Source: CAYPHY01 sp964410625
GTDB taxonomy: Bacteria; Chloroflexota; Anaerolineae; Promineifilales; Promineifilaceae
Direction of reading: 5' to 3'
NCBI GenBank assembly: GCA_964410625.1
Contig: CAYPHY010000009.1
Span: forward strand, 1 to 64,000
Length of the DNA: 64,000 bases
In this document: positions 1-7,100 of the stretch, one piece after another
Layout of the letters: each line of letters begins with the position of its first letter
Position numbering within the stretch: position 1 is the first letter of the stretch
Notes under the pieces: generated by a model
Database searches by the model: none
The model's input: only the letters and a program-made list of their open reading frames with translations
Told to the model about the DNA's origin: nothing
Made by a program: the position numbers and the translations under genes

Positions 1-70
1 AATCGTAGATGTTGGCGGCCGTCGCGGCCAACCTTTGCCTATCTTCTACGGTCAGGAATTGTTCGGCCAT
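1..70 (-). CDS. N-terminal fragment of an unidentified protein, runs off the window edge
   Basis: Only the first 23 codons are visible; the translation starts MAEQFLTVEDRQRLAATAAN. The ATG at 70 follows a GGGGAG Shine-Dalgarno sequence at about 8 nt and lies 22 nt after the stop of the adaptor gene at 93-707, so both are probably one operon. The pattern LT-x-ED-x-Q-x-L resembles the start of effector-associated domains, which would suit an effector partner of its neighbour. That is inference from very few residues; the fragment cannot be classified safely. Confidence 0.5.
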   Translation of the reverse strand, partial: MAEQFLTVEDRQRLAATAANIYD

Positions 71-92
71 GATCGGATCTCCCCATGAGAGA

Positions 93-707
93 CTATAGTT
101 GGTAACGGGTGATGATTTCGTCAACCACACGCTTCTGCTCGACAGGAAGCGTTGCATCGGAGACAAGGAAAGCAAGTAGCATTCCTAAGGCGGAGTCGCC
201 CTCGGCCGTCAGACCGTAGTTATTCAGTTGCACCAGCAAGCTACCGGCCACCAATTGGGCGTTGCCGTTCAAGTCGGCGCTGGTATAGCCTTGTACCCCC
301 GCCAGTTCGATGAACGTTTTGCGACCGTCGGGTGTGGCAAACATCGGCCGGTCGGCCAGAATGGGAAAAAGCTTTTGTAAGTCTGTGTGTTTGACTTTCT
401 TTGCAGTGGAAGTGGTGACTGGAGTGGCTGGACTTTCCACAGGAGCATAGATGCCGTGCTTGCCCAAGATGTTTGCCCAATCTATGTCCGGCCGCCGCTT
501 GGGGCCAACTTCAGCCAGCTTCGGCAACAGGCTGTGCCGCCAGAGGTGCAGCGTCAATTCCCGCGCTTTGGCCGATCGGCCGCTACCGCCCAGGTTTTCA
601 TAGTCCACGCCCAGGGCGAGGGCAAAATCTGTCAGGCCATCTTCGTTAAAGTAGGTGTTAAAGGTATCGCGAAGCTCCAGCAATAATTCCGTCGGCATCT
701 GCATCAC
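93..707 (-). CDS. Adaptor protein with two effector-associated (death-like) domains
   Basis: 204 aa, cytosolic. Residues 5-75 show the pattern L-x-x-x-F-N-x-x-x-L-x-x-x-x-LGVDYENLGG, then KAREL-x-x-x-L and RPDIDW. This is typical of the small helical effector-associated domains that Chloroflexi and cyanobacteria use to bring NTPase, protease or TIR effectors together. Residues 105-203 form a second helical domain (FATPDGRKTFIELAG, then SLLVQLNNYG) of the kind found beside NACHT and trypsin-like modules. A low-complexity linker (residues 85-105) joins them. No enzymatic domain is present, so the protein is probably an adaptor whose partner is encoded just downstream. The GTG start at 707 is chosen because AGGAGGT lies 9 nt upstream; the ATG at 704 is an alternative. 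Family is fairly sure, role is inferred. Confidence 0.65.
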   Translation of the reverse strand: MMQMPTELLLELRDTFNTYFNEDGLTDFALALGVDYENLGGSGRSAKARELTLHLWRHSLLPKLAEVGPKRRPDIDWANILGKHGIYAPVESPATPVTTSTAKKVKHTDLQKLFPILADRPMFATPDGRKTFIELAGVQGYTSADLNGNAQLVAGSLLVQLNNYGLTAEGDSALGMLLAFLVSDATLPVEQKRVVDEIITRYQL

Positions 708-748
708 AGCCGTGTTACCTCCTGCTCATCTTGTGGCACTAACTAAGG

Positions 749-771
749 GTTATCATCCTGCGTATGATAAC
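749..771. promoter_or_regulatory. Inverted repeat upstream of the adaptor operon, possible operator
   Basis: GTTATCAT and ATGATAAC form perfect 8-bp arms around a 7-nt spacer. The site lies 42 bp upstream of the GTG start of the adaptor gene, where an operator would be expected. No adjacent regulator gene is visible. Confidence 0.4.
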
Positions 772-958
772 ATAATCTTATGGAAAGTTTCAACCTAGTG
801 GGGACAAAAGATTTACCCAAATGAAAAAGCGTACAGCCCCGGCCAGGAGGGTAAACCGGGGCTGCACGCTATTTCTTGGCGACTTCAATTATGATCATAG
901 TCCGACTATATAAGTGTAACCTGAATTTAAGATAAGTAGCGCGTTAATTAACCACATT

Positions 959-992
959 AGAAACCGGGTTTCTTCAAGAAACCCGGTTTCTT
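959..992. repeat. Two inverted copies of AGAAACCGGGTTTCT
   Basis: A near-palindromic 15-mer occurs twice in opposite orientation with a short spacer. The same unit recurs at 4129-4192, at 9681-9713 (as a terminator), and in decayed form near 31945-32015. Confidence 0.85.
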
Positions 993-1076
993 TCTAAAGT
1001 AGAGCCATTCATTTAATGGAACCTCGGCCGTCTGAGTGGTGTATTATTGGCAAACCTAGAAAAGGAGAATGACGAG

Positions 1077-1706
1077 ATGAAGCGAAAGTTAAGTTTGTTT
1101 TTGCTGGTGGTGCTGTTGTTCGCGGCCGTTCCTGTCTTCGCCGGGGGGTGGGCTGTAGTTACAATGGACGAAATGCCCGGCGAGATTCACGCGGGCGAGC
1201 CGACGATATTCACCTTTATGGTGCGCCAACATGGGGAAACGCCGGTACACTTCCTTAGCGGGGATGAATCGCTGCCGATTACGCCCATCTTGCAGGCGAC
1301 GAATGCCGAGACAGGAGATAGCGTGCGCGTGGAAGCGGAACGAGGAGAGGAGGTCGGCCGCTTTACCGTCGAAGTGACCTTCCCCAGTGAAGGAACATGG
1401 CAATGGTCAATTGCGCCAAATCCGCTCATGGCTGAAGGGGTATTCCCGCCTCTGACTGTCTTAGCTCCTGTCACCATAAGCCCCACAGTGAACGAAGCGG
1501 TTGGGCAGCCTGCTCCGGTTGTCCCAATGACGCAAGAATCGGCAGCTCCAACAACGCCGACCTCGACATCGCCTGCCGAATCCATCCTCCGTAGTGGGTT
1601 ACAGTTGGCGGCCGTTGCCCTCCTGGTTATCGCTATTGCACTGCTGCTCATTCAACGGCGTGGCACTCCGGCAAGTAAGCTGGGTGCGGAAGGAAGCGGA
1701 GACTAG
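1077..1706 (+). CDS. Signal-peptide and membrane-anchored YtkA/FixH-like beta-sandwich protein
   Basis: 209 aa. Residues 1-22 are a signal peptide (KRK, then a Leu/Val-rich core ending VFAGG). Residues 25-135 form an extracytoplasmic beta-sandwich with the EIHAGEPTIFTFMVRQHGETPV pattern split over two strands and GRFTVEVTFPSEGTWQW, resembling YtkA/CopC-like domains. A Pro/Ser/Thr-rich stalk follows (145-175), and a C-terminal membrane segment at about 182-200 ends in RR. The ATG at 1077 is chosen over an upstream TTG because AAAGGAG lies 9 nt before it. The cytochrome c gene downstream suggests a link to respiratory or copper chemistry, but the substrate is unknown. Confidence 0.65.
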   Translation: MKRKLSLFLLVVLLFAAVPVFAGGWAVVTMDEMPGEIHAGEPTIFTFMVRQHGETPVHFLSGDESLPITPILQATNAETGDSVRVEAERGEEVGRFTVEVTFPSEGTWQWSIAPNPLMAEGVFPPLTVLAPVTISPTVNEAVGQPAPVVPMTQESAAPTTPTSTSPAESILRSGLQLAAVALLVIAIALLLIQRRGTPASKLGAEGSGD

Positions 1707-1730
1707 AGATTGGAGGATTGGAGATTTAAC

Positions 1731-1812
1731 CACCGATGAAACGGATGCAACGGATTGACACGGACCATAGACAAACAATCCGTGTTGATCCGTCAGATCC
1801 GTCACAGTCTGT
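1731..1812. repeat. Inverted repeat built from AACGGATTGACACGGA-type units
   Basis: A G-rich arm with ATGAAACGGATGCAACGGAT faces a C-rich arm with ATCCGTGTTGATCCGTCAGA. The element fills most of the gap between the membrane protein and the cytochrome gene. A related element closes the P450 gene near 40135. Confidence 0.75.
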
Positions 1813-1826
1813 GGTTAAAGATTGAT

Positions 1827-2243
1827 ATGTACCGCCTAAGCACGATTCTGATTGTCCTCGCCCTGGTCTTGCTGGTTGTGTCGGTTGTGCCGTGGCCTTT
1901 TGCTGTGGGGGAGCAAGGGGGCGGAGGGCCGGTGGAGCAGGAGAGAACAGAGGATGGGCAATCGGCCGCTGAAGCCACGCCAACAGTAGACGCAGCCGAA
2001 TACGGCCGAACCCTGTTCATGCTTAAAGGTTGTGCCAGTTGCCATACTTATGTACCGATCACCGGTGACCGACTATCAATTGGGCCAAACCTGACCAACT
2101 ACGTGCCTAAGCCGGAATTTTTGCGTATCTGGCTGCGCGACCCGGCGGCCGTGCGGCCGGAGACGCGAATGCCTGACCTCGACCTCAGCGAAGAAGAGAT
2201 TGACGCGCTGGTTGCTTTCCTTTCGTTGAGCAATGATCAATGA
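1827..2243 (+). CDS. Membrane-anchored class I cytochrome c
   Basis: 138 aa. An N-terminal hydrophobic segment (residues 3-24) serves as signal anchor, followed by an acidic Gly/Glu-rich spacer. The haem-binding motif CASCH lies at about residues 70-74, and a C-terminal helix (SEEEIDALVAFLSL) follows MPDL, whose Met is the likely sixth iron ligand. This matches small monohaem electron carriers of respiratory chains facing the outer side of the membrane. The ATG at 1827 is preferred over a TTG at 1755 because the longer form would translate the upstream repeat. No strong Shine-Dalgarno is seen. Confidence 0.85.
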   Translation: MYRLSTILIVLALVLLVVSVVPWPFAVGEQGGGGPVEQERTEDGQSAAEATPTVDAAEYGRTLFMLKGCASCHTYVPITGDRLSIGPNLTNYVPKPEFLRIWLRDPAAVRPETRMPDLDLSEEEIDALVAFLSLSNDQ

Positions 2244-2644
2244 CTGTTATGATCTAAACCAGGAAATTTTCTACACGCACAACTCCCTTTTCATTCCCCA
2301 CAGCTAGAGCAAATTGTATCATTGCACTGGCAAAAACCGGTTGCTATAGTTGGAATTTGCCTTTCGTACTTATTTTACTCGTAGTGCAAATAATCATATA
2401 CGGCCTTTCTCGCCTGCAACGAGCTTCTTTGGTCTGTTAAGCACAAGCTCGCATATAACTCTGTTCCAGCCAGCCCTGGCCCAAGCAAATTCAACACATC
2501 TTGATTTTTGGGTTGTGGGTGAAACCGTGCGGTTTTGATGGTTTACGCAAATGCGTAAAAACCCGGTTTAATTTCGTTTATCTTCTAGCAAGCTCTTGGC
2601 ATTGGCCTACTGATAACAAAGACCTGTCGTAGTAAGTAAAAACA
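2244..2644. other. Intergenic region without a supported gene
   Basis: About 400 AT-rich bases. A 62-codon frame at 2350-2538 has no recognisable domain or ribosome site. The only structured element is the palindrome at 2542-2559. Confidence 0.6.
2542..2559. promoter_or_regulatory. 18-bp palindrome upstream of the BTAD regulator, possible operator
   Basis: TTTACGCA and TGCGTAAA form perfect 8-bp arms around AA, 85 bp before the regulator start. The symmetry and place suit a dimeric regulator; autoregulation is an inference. Confidence 0.45.
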
Positions 2645-4105
2645 ATGGCTTCTGGGACTATCCTTCCAGTCCACCTTCAGGAGCATGTAGAAGAAACAAT
2701 TCGCCCCCTCCTGGAAGCGCGACAATATAATCAGGCAGCACAGCTGCTGCAGGATGCCCGCTGGCAAGCGGAGCAAGCCCATCTTGAGGCACTTAGCTCC
2801 ATCTTATTGGTCGCCCAAGAGATTTGTCAGATATGTGATCATTGCTTGCATGAGGAACAACACCACCTGGATGCACATGAAGCATCGTTGCGGCGTGAGA
2901 CGGAACTCCAACACCAATTATTACGAATCCTGAGCGAGCCGACGATGGTCAATGGCGGGCCAAAGGCTTTCGATATTCCTTTTACCGTTCAAGTCGCTGC
3001 GCCGGTGCAAACGATTGTCTCAGCTGGCAGAGCAAACTGGTGGCACAAGCTTAAAGCGAGCGTGGGCTGGGTAAGGGATGGAGAAAAAGGGGAGGAAGGG
3101 ACAAGCACTGGCCGAAATGGCCTTGTGTCGGCCGCCGAACCAACAACGCTAGACGGTATTAGCCAGCAAAAGCCAGAAATAACCCTAGATGTTCGGCCCA
3201 CAATTGATACTCTCGAGGATGGAACGGAGACGGAGGCTACAGAAACGGCCGTCGAACCCGAACCAAATCACACACAGTTACCGATTACCGGCATTCAACC
3301 GCAAGAAGAGGCGGCCGACCCGCAAGTTGTTGTTGAACGGCCGTTTCTGATGGCCTACTGCCTGGGGGCTTTTCACCTTTACAAGAATGAGCAGCCGCTC
3401 GAAAACTGGCCCAGCCGTAAAAGCAAATCCATCCTCAAATATCTGTTGCTGCATCGCCAATACCCGGTTAGCAAAGAGATTTTGATGGAAACCTTCTGGC
3501 CTGACTTTGATCCGGAAGCCGCCCGGAATAATCTAAACGTTGCCATCTACAACTTACGCCAAACATTGCGTAATGGTGATGCTGAGTATTCGCACATCCT
3601 TTTTCTGAACGATGGCTACCTGCTCAATCCAGAATTAACTATCTGGACTGACGTGGAAGCGTTTCAGCAACATGTGAGTGCGGCCGAGATGGCGGTGCGG
3701 CACGGTATGCTTCCAGAGGCAATTGGTGAGTATGAAGCGGCCGTTGCCCACTACCGGGGCGAGTTATTAGCCGAAGATCGATATGAGGAGTGGCTGTTGC
3801 CGCTGCGCCAACGGTTTCATCATGAGTGTTTGATTGCGCTTGATTATTTGTCCAATTATTACTGTGAGCAGCGTAATGACCGACTGTGCGTGGCGGCTTG
3901 TCAAGAGATGTTGGCGATAGAGCCAGCCCATGAAGCGATTCACCGCCGCTTAATCCGGGTCTATATCCGTCAAAATCAGCGTTATCTTGTCCTTCGCCAA
4001 TATCAGCAGTGTGTCCAGATTTTGCGCGATGAGTTAAACGTTGCCCCAGACCCTAAGACAAGCCAACTCATTGAGACCATTCTTCACCCTAAACACGCTA
4101 AGTAA
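2645..4105 (+). CDS. SARP-like transcriptional activator with BTAD domain
   Basis: 486 aa. Residues 1-105 are helical and probably coiled-coil (Gln/His/Glu-rich). Residues 105-235 are a disordered, repeat-poor linker. From about residue 236 (FLMAYCLGAFHLYKN) comes a winged-helix output domain with the LKYLLLH and RNNLNVAIYNLRQTLR elements. A BTAD tetratricopeptide-like domain follows (residues 335-480, ending ILRDELNVAPDPKTSQLIE). Such proteins activate nearby operons, often in answer to protein-protein signals. The target is not evident; the palindrome at 2542-2559 suggests autoregulation. Start is the first ATG; the Shine-Dalgarno is weak. Confidence 0.85.
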   Translation: MASGTILPVHLQEHVEETIRPLLEARQYNQAAQLLQDARWQAEQAHLEALSSILLVAQEICQICDHCLHEEQHHLDAHEASLRRETELQHQLLRILSEPTMVNGGPKAFDIPFTVQVAAPVQTIVSAGRANWWHKLKASVGWVRDGEKGEEGTSTGRNGLVSAAEPTTLDGISQQKPEITLDVRPTIDTLEDGTETEATETAVEPEPNHTQLPITGIQPQEEAADPQVVVERPFLMAYCLGAFHLYKNEQPLENWPSRKSKSILKYLLLHRQYPVSKEILMETFWPDFDPEAARNNLNVAIYNLRQTLRNGDAEYSHILFLNDGYLLNPELTIWTDVEAFQQHVSAAEMAVRHGMLPEAIGEYEAAVAHYRGELLAEDRYEEWLLPLRQRFHHECLIALDYLSNYYCEQRNDRLCVAACQEMLAIEPAHEAIHRRLIRVYIRQNQRYLVLRQYQQCVQILRDELNVAPDPKTSQLIETILHPKHAK

Positions 4106-4128
4106 AATGCGGAAAGTTTCTTGAGAAC

Positions 4129-4192
4129 AGAAACCGGGTTTCTTAGCTTTTACTATGCAGAATCGTTTGCTCGATAGAAACCCGGTTTCTAA
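4129..4192. repeat. Inverted pair of AGAAACCCGGTTTCT repeats
   Basis: Two copies of the 15-mer in opposite orientation separated by about 30 bp, after the regulator gene. In RNA they could pair as a long hairpin. The remaining gap up to 4401 shows no further structure beyond a likely promoter for the next gene. Confidence 0.8.
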
Positions 4193-4401
4193 GCGAACTT
4201 CTGACAACCACTAAAGTAGTAGCCAGCGATTTTATAAAGGCGCTTAAGCAAAGTGGTTGCCATATTAAGTGGAAAAATAGTTCAGATTAAGTGTGGGCCG
4301 TTACAACTTAGCCATGCAATTCTGGTAAGCGGGCCCCTTACTCGTTTGCACTGTAACAACCTAGTACAAGTATAGATTTTCTTAGACAAAGGAGTTCAAA
4401 A

Positions 4402-4860
4402 ATGGCTTTCGAAACCCCCACGATTAGTCTGGTTGGCAATCTTACCGCCTCAGTCCACGAACATGGTGGCGTCGCTCCGGCAACAGTGATTAAAGCCGGC
4501 ACGCCCTGGGCAGTTCAAATCAACTGGTCTTTGTTAGGAACAAACTGGCACATGGTCGCCGGTAACTGGCATGTCCACGTCAATCTGGAATCCATCGGCC
4601 CAGGCCCTGAGCTTTCGCTGTTCGACTTCATTGATCCCAATTGCCAGAACCAACCCTTGCCCAATGCGACCGGCAATTACAGCTGCCACTTTGACGTCCC
4701 CGGCAGTGTCATTAACGCCGGGATCGTCCCGCATGAAGGGCTGGCAATGAAGTTGGTCGTCCTGCTCACCTATGTGGACCCGCTCGGTCATCGCGGCCCG
4801 ATGGCGGCCTTTTATGAAGGTCCGATCCTACAGTTCTACGTAGACGCCCATCCAGCATAA
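4402..4860 (+). CDS. Hypothetical 16-kDa protein
   Basis: 152 aa, no signal peptide or membrane segment. Composition and alternation of hydrophobic residues suggest an all-beta fold. There are two cysteines (residues about 80 and 94) around the NPNATGNYSC-like stretch and many Trp/His in NWHMVAGNWHVHVNL. Not recognised. Start ATG follows GGAG at 9 nt. The hairpin at 4904-4942 and the helix-hairpin-helix gene follow in the same direction, so the two may be co-transcribed. Confidence 0.6.
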   Translation: MAFETPTISLVGNLTASVHEHGGVAPATVIKAGTPWAVQINWSLLGTNWHMVAGNWHVHVNLESIGPGPELSLFDFIDPNCQNQPLPNATGNYSCHFDVPGSVINAGIVPHEGLAMKLVVLLTYVDPLGHRGPMAAFYEGPILQFYVDAHPA

Positions 4861-4903
4861 CTTGATGGCGTTACAGTGGCGATAGGTAGCAGTGGATAAC
4901 TGT

Positions 4904-4942
4904 CGCATACTGGCTGGCGCATTGTGCAAAGGCCAGTATGCG
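4904..4942 (+). other. Hairpin in the leader of the next gene
   Basis: CGCATACTGG (4904-4913) pairs perfectly with CCAGTATGCG (4933-4942) around a 19-nt loop, ending about 30 nt before the start codon at 4975. It lacks a T-run, so it is more likely a leader structure than a terminator. Confidence 0.45.
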
Positions 4943-4974
4943 CTGGTGTCTGTTATTTGCGGAGGAAGCGAACG

Positions 4975-5958
4975 ATGAACGGGCAAGAAATGCGGGATGA
5001 TTTGACGCTGATCAAAGGCATTGGGCAAGCTAGAAAGACGTGGCTGGCCGAGACGTTTGATGTCTCCTCTTTTGCTGGGTTGGCTGCGCTTACTGTGGAT
5101 GAAATTGAGACGGCGCTCAAAGCATCTGGCAAGCTCTCTTCACGCCTGGAGATAGAGTCCTGGATTGCACAGGCACAAGCGCTGGCGGCAACAAGCACGG
5201 CCGCACAGCCGGCCGAAGCTGAGCAGGAAAATGGTGAGTTAGTGGAAAACGGCCGCCACTCTCCATTGATCAACCGCGATGGAAATATAGATGTAACCAC
5301 GCTTCCTCGGGGGGCCTGGCAGCCAGTGGCCTCGTTCGTCGTAGAGTTCCAATCACGGAATGGGCAGGAGACGGCCGCTGAATGGCGAACCGTCGCCCAT
5401 TATATGGAGGCGGACTCAGGGGCTAGCTGGCCTGGAATTGAGACCGAGCAACTTCGCCAATGGATTGAAGAGCAGGTGAGCTTCTCCACACGAGTGGAAA
5501 GTGTAGCAACGGCGCCCATGTTGGCACAGCAACCGGAAGCGGCCGTCCCATCACCCATTACGCTGCAAGTACGCGAAATCCGTCTGATTCAGCCGCCTGA
5601 CTATTCAGCAACCATTGACATTTCCAAGCCGGAGCGCACCTTTCTGGGTCACGTCCTTCGCCAGCGACCCATCACCCTTGAAGTAGCCCTTGAGCTTGCC
5701 GAATTGTCGGCAAGCACAGCCACATCGGTTGCATTTAATTATAGGGCGCAATGTCTCCTGCATAATCTTTCCACTGGAAAACGCCCTTATCTGCTAGATA
5801 TGGAGGTTCGCCCATTGAGCGGCGAACAAGCTGCCTACCAGACCCAGTTAGCAGATTTATCGTTGGAACCAGGAATGTACAAACTGGGCGTTCTGATGAA
5901 AGGCAGAAGCCCATTTAGCACCAATTACTTTGAGCTACCCAGGCTAAATGTACTCTAA
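4975..5958 (+). CDS. Helix-hairpin-helix domain protein of unknown function
   Basis: 327 aa. Residues 8-62 carry a helix-hairpin-helix domain (LIKGIGQARKTWLAE, then LAALTVDEIETALKASG), as found in proteins that sense or bind DNA backbones or serve as assembly modules. Residues 70-100 are a low-complexity linker. The remaining 220 residues look like beta-rich domains without a recognised family. Start ATG lies 6 nt after GGAGGAAG. Its stop overlaps the end of the convergent gene at 5955. Confidence 0.6.
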   Translation: MNGQEMRDDLTLIKGIGQARKTWLAETFDVSSFAGLAALTVDEIETALKASGKLSSRLEIESWIAQAQALAATSTAAQPAEAEQENGELVENGRHSPLINRDGNIDVTTLPRGAWQPVASFVVEFQSRNGQETAAEWRTVAHYMEADSGASWPGIETEQLRQWIEEQVSFSTRVESVATAPMLAQQPEAAVPSPITLQVREIRLIQPPDYSATIDISKPERTFLGHVLRQRPITLEVALELAELSASTATSVAFNYRAQCLLHNLSTGKRPYLLDMEVRPLSGEQAAYQTQLADLSLEPGMYKLGVLMKGRSPFSTNYFELPRLNVL

Positions 5959-6284
5959 TCACATGCTGGTGGGGGATGATGTGGTTTGTGCGGGTCACGT
6001 GGTTCCATCTCGGCCGCTACCGACAACTCCAAATTAATCTCCGGCGTTTGGAATAGCGTGTGCGAGGCCTTGGTGTCTCCGTGGTTGAATACTTCCCTGG
6101 TGTCTATTTTGAGCAAGCCACTGCTATCAACCTCGGCCGCGAATGCATAATCACACGTCGTACATTCAACAATTCGCAAACCGCCAGGGTATTGAACGTT
6201 TGACATCTCCAGCGTATGGGGTTGGTAAGCCAAAACGTCGAAATCTAAATCATCAACCCATCCATTTTGTTTTTCGTGACTCAT
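5955..6284 (-). CDS. Hypothetical protein with a CxxC knuckle
   Basis: 109 aa, acidic at the N-terminus and His/Pro-rich at the end (DPHKPHHPPP). A single ECTTCDYAF pair could bind a metal, but a second pair is missing. The ATG at 6284 is chosen because AGGAG lies 7 nt upstream; an in-frame ATG at 6299 would overlap that ribosome site. Convergent with and overlapping the previous gene by 4 bp. Function unknown. Confidence 0.55.
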   Translation of the reverse strand: MSHEKQNGWVDDLDFDVLAYQPHTLEMSNVQYPGGLRIVECTTCDYAFAAEVDSSGLLKIDTREVFNHGDTKASHTLFQTPEINLELSVAAEMEPRDPHKPHHPPPACD

Positions 6285-7100
6285 CTTGCTTCTCCTCATG
6301 TAAATTTATACTGTTTTTCCCATAATTAGCGAACTTTACCTGTACAATAAGCTAATCACTAGGTTTGCATTTTCAGAGGGAACGCTGATTTTCGCGGATA
6401 AAACGCAGATTCGCGCTGATCTTTTCTAAAAATCAGCGTTAATCTGCGAAATGTCGGCGGTTATCTGCGTCCCATCTTTCAAAACTGCAAGGTCATATCC
6501 ACTACCATTGTAATCAAGTCTGCTTTACGCTTCCTTCGAGCATTGAAGCGGTGAAGGGCGAAAACTCTACTACTCAGAGTAGAAAGTATATCTTACAAAG
6601 ACTATGTATCTAGTTATGGCTTTAGAGACAGAGATGGATATGACGTGATAGCGGAATAGGGAGATAAAATTGCTCAGATTAAGTATACGGCCGTAGTAGA
6701 TTTCATAGTGGATTTCCTTTCATTACGAATGCTGAGCCAGGTTTTTCACGCGGCCGATGTCTAATTGGCTTAGATGTTCCATTTGCCTTAGTTTTGCTTG
6801 TTTTTTAACGCCTCACTAACCCTCCCAAACTCGTCCTTTCAGCCAAAATCAGGTATAATATTGGGGGCAAAGGCCCCCTTTGCGACACGCTATTTTATAC
6901 CTCTTGAAGAGGTGTCGGTTCTTGCTTTTCCGACGGAGATAACGGCCGTTTCTCGCCCGGTTTTTGCCGGGCAAACGTCTTTATCCACCCCAAGTAGGCA
7001 AAGTCGCAATTATGCATGAGTGTGATGGGATAGGACTATCCCATTAACAGATAATTGACAATTCACAATTGACAATTAACCATTCTCCCCGGAGGTTGGC
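6285..7100. other. Long intergenic region upstream of gyrA
   Basis: About 816 bp without a supported gene; a 73-codon frame at 6798-7019 looks accidental. Contents: an inverted repeat of AAATCAGCGTTAATCTGCG-type units at about 6378-6472; a TATAAT-like box at 6854-6859; a GCCCGG/CCGGGC hairpin with a T-rich loop at 6955-6972; a perfect 8-bp hairpin (ATGGGATA, loop GGAC, TATCCCAT) at 7025-7044; and the ACAATTG heptamer repeat at about 7050-7082. The last three lie in the probable gyrA leader and might affect its expression. Confidence 0.55.
7050..7082. repeat. Tandem ACAATTG/ACAATTC heptamers
   Basis: Degenerate 7-nt units repeat in tandem just before the gyrA ribosome site. The same family occurs at 28107-28152 and inside the coding region at 54911-54945. 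Confidence 0.8.

Larger units (their letters stand above)
708..1076. other. Divergent intergenic region with a GC hairpin and an inverted AAACCGGG repeat
   Basis: 369 bp between divergent genes, without a convincing reading frame. It holds a 9-bp stem (CAGCCCCGG at 834-842, CCGGGGCTG at 856-864) with no T-run, and the repeat at 959-992. The rest is AT-rich and presumably carries the two promoters. Confidence 0.6.

Noticed and set aside
2350..2538. Possible 62-codon gene before the BTAD regulator
   Set aside because: No ribosome site, no domain, Phe/Ser/Thr-rich translation of AT-rich DNA.
6798..7019. Possible 73-codon gene upstream of gyrA
   Set aside because: Overlaps probable leader hairpins and has no ribosome site or domain.
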